Shown here: positions 20,723-31,801 of the stretch, one piece after another
Layout: every line of letters begins with the position of its first letter
Position numbering within the stretch: the first letter of the stretch is position 1
DNA from: Lunularia cruciata
Lineage: Eukaryota > Streptophyta > Marchantiopsida > Lunulariales > Lunulariaceae
NCBI GenBank assembly: GCA_948567375.1
Contig: OX419757.1
Coordinates: 66,092,001-66,156,000, forward strand
DNA: 64,000 nt
Direction of reading: 5' to 3'
The notes under the pieces: generated by a model
What the model was told of the DNA's origin: nothing
The model's input: only the letters and a program-made list of their open reading frames with translations
Database searches by the model: none
Made by a program: the position numbers and the translations under genes

Positions 20723-20726
20723 GTCC

Positions 20727-21866
20727 ATAGCCTGACCTAACACTTGACACTTGAATGCCTCTGACACTACTAGAACAGTGATAATACCGGTGCAAAAACC
20801 CATTGCCCGCTCTCTCTCATCAGCATTGGGCTCCACCAATTGCTGTAACTATGAGTCCCAAACAAGTCCAAGTCCTCCCTCTCGAAAAACATGAGAGCCT
20901 GGGAAACTCATGAGTGTGGGAAATGCAGCTCTAGGCTGTCCAACTAGATTCACCACTGCCATAGGTGACCTATCAGCCACTACCACTGTCTGATATTGAC
21001 ACCCAACATCCAAGATATCATCAACAAGAATGTTGTCCAATCGCTGAATCCTATCATAAGCACGTTGTAGAACCTCTCTAGGTAAGAGGTTTGTCCACCA
21101 AAGATGAAGATGATGAGCCCGTGACCCCACTCTGGTTGCATCTAACAATACAGTAGGTCCCATCCAAGAATAGACCTGATGTGTACTCGCCACCACTCTA
21201 GTGCAAGAATCACCCATCAAAGGAATGTTCTCTAAAAGGTAAGCTGGAGAAATAGATTGATGAACTTGGAGATGTCGTAGTATCCATAACATCTCCCAAA
21301 ACACACCAGAACAAGGATCATGAAGACCCAATCCTCTACCAGCACGTGTATGTCTCTGACATGGCCATCCAAAAATCACCAAGTGAATAGGCCCATGTCT
21401 CTCTAGGTCATGCGCCCCCAGTAAGGAAATGTCTCTTGGTAAGGCCTTTTGGTAACCTCTGATCTAACATCAGTAATAACTCTATATACCGATAGGCCAA
21501 GTATGCCACATGATGTAGAGAGACTTGCCTAGCAGTCTCATCCCTCTCTACATACAAGTACCTCTTTACTCGGATACTCGCCTGTAACACCACAGCTAGT
21601 CCGGTGCTGATCCCACCAAACAACTCCAATAGGCATATCTCCTCTACTGGATACTGCCAAGCAATGAGTGTGGTATCCAGAGGTGTCAAAGCAATTGCCT
21701 CTGGAGGCTCATCTTCACACTCATCTCTTGATGGTACGAAGGCTCCACTCCAAGCCTGCTGCACCAACTGATCTGCATGTTGCTGCAATGCTTCCTCTGA
21801 ACTCCATAATGGAACACCCAAGGTGGATCTCCTCCAAATGAACTCTCCTGAACTCATGGTAGTCAT
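20727..21866 (-). pseudogene. DNMT3-like cytosine-5 DNA methyltransferase carried by a retroelement
   Basis: Minus-strand motifs occur in the canonical, non-permuted order. Motif I is LLELFGGISTGL (21408-21866), then YLYVERDETA. Motif IV is FGWPCQ with the catalytic Cys (start of 20849-21382). Motif VI is YLLENI, motif VIII region HLHLWWTN. A target-recognition stretch follows, then motif IX/X-like ERAMGF and VLGQAMD (20727-20810). Spacing resembles animal and plant DNMT3, not the rearranged DRM type. It would methylate cytosine at C5 using S-adenosylmethionine. Breaks: a +1 shift near 21410, an in-frame TAG near 20849, and element 3 inserted after motif X. The tail is at 12724-12913. The lineage within C5-methyltransferases is my inference. 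The enzyme family is nearly certain. Confidence 0.87.
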
Positions 21867-22296
21867 CCATTGGCGGACCCTCTAGATGCTGGAACAACCC
21901 CTTCCATGCCATGAAGGGTGTGAACAAAGTCAGGATCTGCATCTGCTGCAAATCACACCAACTATCAAACTCCTAGATGAAGTCATCCAACTCAATGGTA
22001 CCCACTGTACTAGAGTAACGCCTAGGGCCTTTGGAGACCCCATAAATTTTGTCCATATCCCACAACAACAGTGCGGACACACCAAGTGCACTCTCAATTG
22101 AATCAGCTCCTGTGTTGAACTCCAACTCAGAGTCAATCTCCTCCCTCACTGGGACCTGAGATACAGGCTGATACCGAGCACCACTCCAAGTAAACCCATT
22201 GCGTACTGTAGGGCTAACTCCTTTGGAATCTCCAAAGAACTCTGTCGTGACAAAGTAACCACAACAGCAAACCCGAACCACCAATTGCAACCGCAA
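21867..22296 (-). pseudogene. Gag-like N-terminal part of the methyltransferase element
   Basis: Upstream of the methyltransferase on the same strand, pieces 21973-22296 and 21721-21951 join through a TAG near 21975. They read EEIDSELEF, TIELDDFI, then FDSWCDLQQMQ, AWKGLFQHLEGPP. The last block has the look of a retroelement capsid, with conserved Trp, Phe and His. A frameshift near 21870-21890 leads into RRSTLGVPLW and on to motif I. The parts may have formed one Gag-methyltransferase polyprotein. A scrap of the same sequence occurs at 46603-46725. The gag assignment is moderate. Confidence 0.5.
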
Positions 22297-23300
22297 GTCG
22301 CAACCACAAGTGCCCCACCAAGTGCCAACACCAACTAAGCACCACCAACTAATGTAACTCTAACCAAGATAGCTACACTAGGGGAAAGGGCAACCTATAA
22401 CCTGCCATCATAACACGCACTCTCATGGTTTGCAAGTCATCACTTCTTGCCTTACCAAAGAGAAACAAAGGTAGTCTGACTGGTCATCACTCCAGCCTCA
22501 CCACCAAGAGCACACCAGAGCACCAACACTCAAAAGTCAGGGCACCTCACACAAACATGGTGCACAAATAGGAAGCAGAGAATGGAGGGGATCCAATCAC
22601 AAGAAATCTAAACAAAAACTCTCCATCTCATAACACAACACGGGATTGACTTTGCCACCATTTGGCATTTGACACAAGAGAAGTTTGTATCTAAGTCCTA
22701 AGCTACCAGGATCACCAAGAATGGGATCAAATTGCCTCTCCTAGCCAAAGCTACATGTGTATAGATAACAATGGCATAGTCACTAGGACAACAAGTGAGG
22801 GTGGACCAATTGGCTAGGGCACCAGTGTAGGAACAAGAGATCTAGGGGTCAAACCCTGTTGCGCATAATCTAGCAAGAAAGGCAGATTTTGCCAACCAAT
22901 GACCAAGATCTACTCTAAACTAGCTAGCCTCACGTTGTCGTGGGAAATGTTTGGTCTTGAGAGTGCGCCAAGCACATGGCTGCTTGTGCTTAGTTTTCCT
23001 TACTGTCTTTCTTTTGGATTTTCCCGTAGATTGACATTCCTTCCCTACTCCTGGATTGTTGGGAATTTGTCTCTATATGAACTTGTTGTTTCAATTTCCC
23101 TGAGGTTGGCTCTCCCTGAAGGTTTTGTTTTATCCTTGACTTTCGCAAAACTAATCTTGTCATGTGAGTCTGGTATTATGGTTTCTACCTCTGCCTGGTC
23201 TCATAGTCTATTTTCACGTTAGGTTCAAGCTATGGTTTGGGATCTGGCAGTTCATAGACCTAGGTCAAGTGGCCCTTTGATAAAATAAAATAATAAAATA
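22297..23300 (-). other. Probable leader of the methyltransferase element, no gene seen
   Basis: About 1 kb between the gag-like frame and the family-D LTR. I find no convincing ORF and could not identify a primer-binding site or the exact inner LTR edge. A run of aaataaaataataaaataa lies at 23280-23302. The 107-residue plus-strand frame at 22899-23222 has no recognisable features. Confidence 0.4.
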
Positions 23301-23989
23301 AACAACAACTGAGTGATCTAACTGAACATAAACCCGGGCACCCAAATCATTTAATTATGCTATTCACCTGGACCGGACTAAGAGCTCCTAGAATGGAGTT
23401 TTCCTCAACTCTAGTCACAGTTCATAACACAAATCCGCTTCCAAGACTCATCATTCACACGAATTTCAACAAGAAAGTTCACAAGGTTGGATAAGTCAAA
23501 TAGTTCTAGTCAAGGCAATGCCTGCCCCTAAGGTTGCAACTGCTCATCAACTCAGCCCGGCACTTCACATATACTCTATCCTACAGCAGACAAGGCAACT
23601 CACCCTCCAAACCTCTTCATTCTCCTATGCCTTGTTTTGCAGATCAGATTGACTCCATTCAGACAGGCCAACCAACTTCAAATATTTTCTTGCCCTTGCT
23701 CCAGATGAACTGATCCACTTTGAAATTCTCCTCCTCTTCTTCTTGACTTTGGGAGATATCCTTTGGCAACTTCTATAGCAAATCCCCTTCAGACTTGCAA
23801 AAATTCTCTACTGTCTGAATCTCCTGTCCTCTTGCTTCCTTGCAAAATTTTGTTCTCTTCAACTTCTGCCCAAACCCCTTCAGACTTGCAAAAAAATCTC
23901 TTCTGTCCAAGCACTTCCTCTCCTACACATTGTTCATTCCTTTGAGAGAAAACCCTTTTTCTCCCCTGCACTTTCAAGCACTGCCTACA

Positions 23990-24960
23990 GCATTTCAAAA
24001 ATCTTTCAGCCCTAAGACTCTCCTGCAAACTTTGAAAATTCACCCATTGGTCCCATCTCAGACCTCAGGCATCTCAAAAATCCATCTAAAAAATCCTTCC
24101 CCTGGTCCAAGCACAGCTTACAGCATTTCAAAAATCTTTTAGCCCTCAACACTCTCTTGCAAACTTCAAAAATTCACCCACTGGTCTTATCTCAGACCTA
24201 AGGCATCTCAAAAATCCTTCCCCTGGTCCAAACACAACCTACAGCATTTCAAAAATCTTTCAGCCCTAAGACTCTCCTGCAACTTTGAAAATTCACCCAC
24301 TGGTCCCATCTCAGACCTCAGGCATCCCAAAAATCCTTCCCCTGGTCCAAGCACAGCCTACAGCATTTCAAAAATCTTTCAGCCCTCAACACTCTCCTGC
24401 AACTTCAAAAATTCACCCATTGGTCCTAACTCAAACCTCAGGCATCTTGAAAATCCTTCCCCTGGTCCAAGCACAGCCTACAGCATTTCAAAAATCTTTC
24501 AGCCCTCAACACTCTCCTGCAAACTTTGAAAATTCACCCATTGGTCCTAACTCAAACCTCAGGCATCTCAAAAATCCTTCCCCTGGTCCAAGCACAGCCT
24601 ACAGCATTTCAAAAATCTTTCAGCCCTAAGACTCTCCTACAACTTCAAAAATTCACCCACTGGTCCAATCTCAGACCTCAGGCATCTTGAAAATCCTTCC
24701 CTTGGTCCAAGCACAGCCTACAGCATTTTGAAAATCTTTCAGCCCTAAGACTCTCTTGCAACTTTGAAAATTCACCCACTGGTCCAATCTCAGACCTCAG
24801 GCATCTCAAAAATCCTTCCCCCGGTCCAAGCACAACCTACAGCATTTCAAAAATCTTTCAGCCCTCAACACTCTCCTGCAACTTTGAAAATTCACCCACT
24901 GGTCCTATCTCAGACCTCAGGCATCTCGAAAATCCTTCCCCTGGTCCTGTCTCCATAGAA
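23990..24960. repeat. Tandem array, about 120-bp unit, about 8 copies
   Basis: The words ctggtccaagcacagcctacagcatttcaaaaatctttcag and attcacccactggtcc alternate with a period of 119-121 bases (ggtcc at about 24300, 24420, 24541, 24661, 24780, 24900). Copies vary by single bases and by c/g in the tcaaaaat or tgaaaat words. Confidence 0.9.
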
Positions 24961-25029
24961 GGCCTTCCTCTCAAAAATTCTCCTCTCCTTCCATGCCTAT
25001 TTAGGCCCTACTCTTCCTACAGTCACCTC

Positions 25030-25530
25030 TCTCAAAGCCTTTTTGATTCCCTTTCCTTCCTATCCATGCTCTCAAAGCCCTGCACAGCCAGGTATATCTC
25101 TCGAAAATCTTCTCCTGCAGCCAATTCACCAAAACCCCTTTCGATTCCACTTTCCTTCTTGTCCATGCTCTCAAAACCCTGCATAGCTAGGTATATCTCT
25201 CAAAAATCTTCTCCTGTAGCCAATTCACCAAAACCCCTTTTGATTCCCCTTTCCTTCCTGTCCATGCTCTCAAAGCCCCTGCACAGCCAGGTGTTTCTCT
25301 CAAAAATCTTCTCCTGTAGCCAATTGACCAAAACCCCTTTCGATTCCACTTTCCTTCCTGTCTATGCTCTCAAAGCCCCTGCACAGCCAGGTATTTCCCT
25401 CAAAAATCTCCTCTTGTAGCCAATTCACCAAAACCTCTTTCAATTCCCCTTTCCTTCCTGTCCATGCTCTCAAAGCCCCAGCACAGCCAGGTATTTCCCT
25501 CAAAAATCTCCTCCTGTAGCACTCTATCCA
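25030..25530. repeat. Tandem array, 100-bp unit, 5 copies
   Basis: atgctctcaaagccc recurs at 25065, 25165, 25264, 25364 and 25464. The unit includes cacagccaggta and ccaattcaccaaaaccc. Confidence 0.92.
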
Positions 25531-25974
25531 GAACCCTTTCTACTCAAAAATCCTCTCCTTCCGAGCTGAGTTCCTTCACTCCTCTAACTTTTTCCTATTG
25601 TTTTTCCCCCAAACCTTTCATTGTCACAACTCCTCTAAAGCCTCCCAAGTATTTCCAACTCAAAGACTCCTTTTTGCTCCTCTTCTAAGGCAAATACTCC
25701 TTCATTCCAATAACATAAAACAGAACCTAAGCTAGTGTAACCCAACATTATTTCTTGGCTCAAGCCACATTAAAAGACTCCTTGAGCTAATTACATCATA
25801 ACTTTTCCCGGCTGCACAATAATATAGGAAATATCTCCCGCAGCAAGGTAGCTTAAACTACACCTAATACATATTGACATAAATCCATGTTCCTTACAAC
25901 AACTAGAAGAGAAAAAGAAAATTTATCACACCAAAAGCCTCAAGGGTACACGTGGGCTATTTTCCCGACGACAA

Positions 25975-26634
25975 TGCCCGCAAGCTGGCTTGTTGGCCCT
26001 TCTAGGCCTTCGTAGCCTCTCATAGCCCATAGCTCTATGCCTCAAAGCCTTGAAATGCCAAAATTCAGCCAAGTGAGGCATTTCTTGTTGCCACTTCGAA
26101 CCTCCTCCAAAATTGGCAAAACTTCTCCAAATTTGCGAAAGTCCTCCAAACTAGCAAAACTTCTCCAAATCTGCAAAATTCCTCCTAACTGGCCAAGATC
26201 TGACATAAATCCCACCCAAAATCTGACTTAAAATCTGACATAAACCCTAAAGTTGGCTATCCACCAAATTCCCTGCTAACTTTCCACTCGAGCCAAATTG
26301 ACAACACGGGTTTTTCCAAATCACAAATTCATGAGAATAGCTTCCCAACTCTACCTTCAATTTGATTTTCTAAGCCCAACTTGCAGCAAATTGGTCCTGC
26401 CTTCACCTCTTGAGCTCAAAATCACAACCATTGCTCAAAATTTGCTCCTTCTTTGCTCAAAATTTAGCCAATGCTTCCGCCTAACTGCCAAATCTGCATC
26501 AATTGAATGAGCTTATGCACACTAGGGAAACACTATACTTGAATCAAGCTACCAAAAATCCACCAAGCTTGGAGATACCACCAACACTCAAAGTTCCTGC
26601 ACCCAATTTCCCCCTGACTTCACTTCTTTGATGT
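25975..26634. other. Flank between family-D LTR and inverted repeat, no gene seen
   Basis: The sequence is rich in short imperfect repeats such as gcaaaacttctccaaat and aatctgacataaa (26100-26250). It has only short chance frames and no recognised feature. Confidence 0.4.
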
Positions 26635-26815
26635 AATCAGATTGCTTACCACTCTCAACTCAACTCAACATAGATCAATACTTGATTTGTCACTCTATAA
26701 ACTGCCAACATTTGGGCACTGATTACAGTCAAGCCACACCCACTCAAGCATAGAGAATCCAAGTGATGTTTGCCGGCCTTTGTCCACCATAGCCAGGACC
26801 TCAAAGGCTCAACAT
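26635..26815. repeat. Left arm of an inverted repeat flanking element 4
   Basis: This segment matches the reverse complement of 44122-44302. For example, gattacagtcaagccacacccact here pairs with agtgggtgtggcttgactgtaatc at 44193-44216, with many single-base differences. Element 4 inserted into the loop between the arms. Confidence 0.78.
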
Positions 26816-29383
26816 CAGAGAAGTGAGCTCTCTGGAGCTCATTTTCAAACTATATGTGACAACTCGGCAAATATCACTTTTGCGGTATCAGGTAAGTAAA
26901 GTTTGTTCTTGCAGAGATACGAGTCAGAATTGGTCAAATACAAAGCAAAGTGACAATTCAGTTCTTCTTGGTTGCGTCTTTAATCTCTCAGGTAGAAACC
27001 ACACCCAGAAGATAGTAACAAACACTGACTCGCAGTCTTGTCACAAATTAACACTCCATAATCACAACTCCATCAAATCTTTCCAAACAATCTTGATTGT
27101 GATGATTCAGGCTCTCCCAAAAATGGCACTTCACTTCACAACGACTTCAACTCAGAATTGTGTTCCACCCGTCCACTGAAGGCACAACTTCCTCAATCAA
27201 AATTGCTTCACATCAACTTTGCACTACACTCACAAATGCAGAATACTACCAACACTACAATTCCTCTCAGATCTATCAAGGCATTGTTTTGATTGCACTT
27301 CACTCAGGATCAAACACACAGAATGAAGATCAAGGCTGCGGAATCCAACATCCAACAAGCACATTGACTTGCACTTTGAATTTCTCCACACACTCACAAA
27401 CACAATAACAACATTGATACTCGGAATCAAGCTCAAGCGACGAGCACTACTTCACAGCACTTTGCTTTATCTATTCTCAGAAATAATGAGCACTGAACAA
27501 CATTTGACTACGAATGCCACTCTTAAATAATGAACCAATTGATAGTTCTAACAACTATACCATTCTACAACTTCTTTTCTAACCTGCAAATCCAAAATGA
27601 CAATGCACCTCTTCATATCTGCCTCTTCATATCTCAAAACTGCTACTAATCCAATCCGATGTCTACTTCGTCCTCGGCTTTCAAACCCAAACCCAAAGTA
27701 ATTTTACTTCCTACTAATCTATCCTTGGGTTTCACAACTTCTAATTCCTCCACCAGATCTAACAGTTCTTTTTCCTAATCTGAAATTCCACTAGTGGGTA
27801 ACCTTTCTAAATCTTCATCTCTCAACCCACTCTTCTCTAATGTCTCCATTGGTAATTCCGAAGACATTTGCACTACTATGTTATCTACTTCAGGTTTTGC
27901 TTTAACATCTTTCTGAAGTTTTTCTATCTCTATTTTCACTAAGTCTAATCTAATTGCGATGTTGTCTTCGACTTCCAACATCTTCCTATCTACACGAGTT
28001 CTAAGACTAATTAACAAGGCATTCATATCTATATCCTTTGCTTGTCTTTGCCTCATCTCTTGCACCAACAATTTCAACTTGTGCAGCCTTATTTCTTCAA
28101 TCCGAATGTTAGCCTCTGTACTCAACATTGCGTTCATCCTTAGGAAAATCTCCTTCAATGGCTCCAGTCTCATCTTCCTTTCACGTTCTTGATTGGCAAG
28201 CCAATCCTCTCGGTACATTGCCAACTCCGCTTTGAACTCGGCTTTTACTGTCTCCTTCTCCTTCTGTACAACTCTCTCCTCCTGATTACAAAGTAACTCT
28301 CGTAATCTTTCTTCTTCTCTATACTGTGCTGCTAACTCTCTCTGCCAGAGTTGCTTCTTCTCCTCGACTCTCCATCACCCTATTGATCTCTTGATCCTTT
28401 GTTGCTACTCTCGCCATAGCATGGATAACCTCTACTCTTGAATCAACAAACTGTTGCTTCAAGATCTCATACTCTGCTACTTGTCTCTCCCTTGCTATGT
28501 CACTCTTCTTCACAAGATCCTCTTGATAATTCACTTCTCTCTTCACGTCTTCAATTACCTGACTTCTCACTATTGCCTCTACTCGCAGTTGTGACAACCC
28601 AGCAAATATCACTTTTGTGGTAATCGTGTAAGTAAAGTTCGTTCCCGTAGAGATACGAGTCAGAATTGGTCAAATACAAAGCAAATAGTAACAATGTAGT
28701 TCTTCTTGGTCGCGTCTTTAATCTCTCAGGTAGAAACCACACCCAGAAGAGAGTAACAAACACTGACTCGCAATCTTGTCACAAATTAACACTCCATAAT
28801 CACAACTCCTTCAATTCTTTCCAAACAATCTTGATTGTGATGATTCAAGCTCTCCCGAAAACAGCACTTCACTGCAAAACAACTTTGCCTCAAAATTGTG
28901 TTCCACCCCTCCACTAAAGGCACAACTTCCTCGATCAAAATTGCTTCACATCAACTTCGCACTGCACTCACAAATGCAGAATACTACCAACACTACAATT
29001 CCTCTCAGATCTGTCAAGGCATTGCTTCAATTGCACTTCACTCAGGATCAAACACACAGAATGAAGATCAAGGCTATGGAATCCAACATCCAACAAGCAC
29101 TCTAACTTGCACTTCAAATTTCTCCACACATTCACAAACATAAACACAAAGTTGAAACTCGGAATCAAGCTCAAGCGACGAGCACTGCTTTACAGCACTT
29201 TGCTTTATCTATTCTCAGAAATAATGAGCACTAAACAACATTTGACTGCAAATGCCACTCTTAAATAGTGAAGCAATCAACAGTTCTAACAACTATACCG
29301 TTCTACAACAACTCTTCTAACCTGCAGATCCAAAATAACAATGCACCTCTTCATATTTGCCTCTTCAAATCTCAAATTGGTTA

Positions 29384-31774
29384 CTAATCCGATCCAATGT
29401 CTACTTCTTCTTTGGCTTTCAAACCCGGACCTGAAGTAATCTTACCTCCTACTACTCTTTCCTCGGCTTTCAGATCTTCTACCAGATCTAGCAATTCTCT
29501 TTCTTGATCTGAAATATCACTAATGGGTAATCTATCTAACTCCTTATCTCCCGACCCACTCTTCTCTAATGTCTTTGATTGTAACTCCAAAGACATTTGG
29601 ACTCCTATGTTATCTACTTCAGGTTTTGCTCTAACATCCTTCCGAAGTTTTTCTAACTCTATTTTCACTAAGTCTAATCTAATTGAAATGTTATCCTCTA
29701 CCTCTAAAACCTTTCTGTCTACACGAGTTCTTAGTTTTATTAACAAGGCATTCATCTTGGTGTCTTTTGCTTGTCTGCGCCTCGTCTCCTGCACCAACAG
29801 CTTTAACTCGTGTAGTCGTGCTTCTTCAATTCGAACGTTGGCTTCTGTACTTAACATTGCGTTCACCTTGAGGACTATCTCCTTCAATGGCTCCAATCTT
29901 GTCTTCCTTTCTTGTTCCCGATCTGCAAGCCATTCCTCTCGGTACATCGCCAACTCTGCCTCAAACTCGGCTTTCACCGTCTCCTTCTCCTTCTCCTTCT
30001 CTACAACTTTTTCTTCTTGATTACGAAGTAACTCTTGTAATCTTTCTTCTTCTCTATACCGCGCAGCCAACTCTCTTTGCCAGAGTTGCTTCTTCTCCTC
30101 CATACTCTCCATCACTCTATCAAGCTCTTGATCCTTCGCTGCTACCCTTGCCATAGCATGGATGACTTCTACTCTTGAATCAGCAAACTGCTGCTTCAAG
30201 ATTTTGAATTCAGCTACTTGTCTCTCTCTTGCTATGTCACTTTTCTTCACAAGATCCTCTTGATAATTTACTTCTCTCTTTAGGTCTTCAATTACCTGAC
30301 TTCTCTCTACTGCTTCCGCTTGCAGTACTTCTCTCTCCTCCTCACCTTGGGTTATCCTTCTCTTCAACTCCAAGTTCTCTTCTTCTAATCTCGATAAGAC
30401 CTGCAAAACAGTCTTCACCTCTGGACAAGTCGACTGCATCTCCTTCTTCTTGTACTCCAATTTCACCAACAGAGGACATACCACCTCTCGCAGGTAATCA
30501 ACTCCATCACTGGCAACTACTTCCGCCCGCGGAGTGGTCTCTCTTCTCTCCTTGTGTTCTCCTGATACTTGCCTTCTTCTTTGGAGTCTTCATATCGGGA
30601 TTGATGCCTCACTGCCCGAGCTTTCTTTTGCCTCTTTCTTCATGTTACTCGGCCCCGCTTCACACTTCACCTTATGTCTCGAGCGCACCCCTCGCTGCAC
30701 TGCGATCTTCCTTTCCTCGGGCACCGGAACTTCATCTTCCAATGGCAAGTTGTCTTCGGCCTCCAACTCGGCTTGCACTTCTTCTTCTTCTTTGTTAGCC
30801 GTTGGCACCGATGTCATCTCTCCTCCTTCTTCATTGTCACTGCTCGTATCTCTACTCTGCAATGTCAGCTCAGGTTCCTCCTCATGTTCCGAGTCCTCCA
30901 TCTTGAGCTCAGCCTCGCCTTTTGAGTCTTCATCTTCCGACTCAATTACCACCATACTTTGCCTCGGGTTACTTCTCTGCATCTTCCGAGGTTTCTTGCT
31001 GTCTTCGGCTTCTCCTTGCCGACTCCTCTTCTTTGTTGGGGTACTCACTATGACCTCCAGGTTCTTTCCTGTCTTCGCGTAGTAGTCGTTGGTGCTCCGG
31101 ATTTGGAGAATGTATTGCTGCTCCTCGACATCCACCTCCTTTCGCACATCAAGATGGAAGTGCGACACCATCCTAGTCCGCTCCGCCAAGGTCAGTAAAT
31201 TGAGCCCGAGGTAGAAGTGTGTTGCAAACCGCACAATGTAGCGTGGAGGTGACTTATCCCGCAAATTCCACACCATCTACCTCGTTCTCCCGTGAAAACA
31301 CCTCGCCCAATTGATAGGTTCTCTTGCAAACAACTTATGGAAGAACACAGCTTGGTGTTTCATCACATAAGTTGTTCTCTCCGGCTTCAAGATTGCCATG
31401 AGAGCACTCACGATCCCTCTCTTCACTTGATCCTTGTAACTCTCAACTTTGTACCCATTCTTTGTTCTTTTTGATGAGAAGGCATCTCTCACCTCCTGCG
31501 TCTCCTGGGCTATCTTACCTTTCCCCAAGAATGTGGCTCCCTACTCTGAGCCTGCCTCCTTCCCAAGTACGAGTCTCCAATCCGACTTTGTCCAGTGAGC
31601 CGGATTTCCTCTCTTCCCTTCTTCCTCGGGTCCATCGAGACACTTACTCTCGATGATTTTTGTCATGAATCTTGACACTTTGCCCTTGCGCACTAACACA
31701 AGTCCAACTCTATTCCCCTTTCCCCAATTACCTGCAAGACGACTCCTCAATGGCAAACAAAAATTGCTCGACAT
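29384..31774 (-). pseudogene. LTR-encoded protein, about 796 residues: conserved domain, acidic middle, long coiled coil
   Basis: One minus-strand frame runs 797 codons from ATG at 31774 to the stop at 29384, interrupted only by TAG at 31541, TAG at 31277 and TGA at 30590. Residues about 80-230 are a conserved domain (KNGYKVESYKD, KPERTTYV, QAVFFHKLF, PINWARCFHG, HFYLGLNLL). Residues about 240-330 are acidic (ESEDED, HEEEPEL). A basic patch follows. Residues about 430-650 form a coiled coil of Glu, Lys, Arg and Leu heptads. The tail is charged. The whole gene lies between LTR ends. The domain loosely resembles plant-transposon-associated domains, but I do not recognise a family. A minus-strand TATA (31801-31794) ends only about 20 bases before the ATG, so translation may start at a later Met. 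Confidence 0.82.
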
Positions 31775-31793
31775 TTTGTCGTTGCAGTTTTGA

Positions 31794-31801
31794 TTTTTAT
31801 A
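31794..31801 (-). promoter_or_regulatory. TATA-like box of the ORF-bearing LTR
   Basis: Minus-strand TATAAAAA lies about 390 bases inside the LTR start (32190) and 20 bases before the first ATG of the LTR gene (31774). The same element occurs in the outer LTR near 33845 and the 5' LTR near 43508. If used, U3 is short and the protein-coding frame lies in R-U5, ahead of the primer site in genomic RNA. Confidence 0.5.

Larger units (their letters stand above)
23300..25974 (-). repeat. Family-D LTR (right copy), probable 5' LTR of the methyltransferase element
   Basis: The outer edge at 25974 ends cccgacgaca and carries the same terminal block with the G-box (CACGTG at 25950-25955) as 8099. The LTR contains two tandem arrays (120-bp and 100-bp units). 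On the minus strand it would precede the gag-like and methyltransferase frames at 22296-20727, which is the arrangement expected of a 5' LTR. The inner edge is approximate because I could not find the primer site. Confidence 0.55.

Noticed and set aside
20727-21866. Assignment of the methyltransferase as DRM or chromomethylase
   Set aside because: Motif order is not permuted as in DRM, and I see no chromodomain between motifs I and IV as in chromomethylases.
22899-23222. 107-codon hydrophobic plus frame
   Set aside because: It lies in the leader or LTR edge of the methyltransferase element on the opposite strand and shows no conserved features.
29523-31198. Plus-strand frames of 60-190 codons over the LTR gene
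   Set aside because: They are Ser/Leu/Pro-rich antisense shadows of the Glu/Lys-rich coiled-coil frame. No domain is seen and the frame is not conserved between copies.
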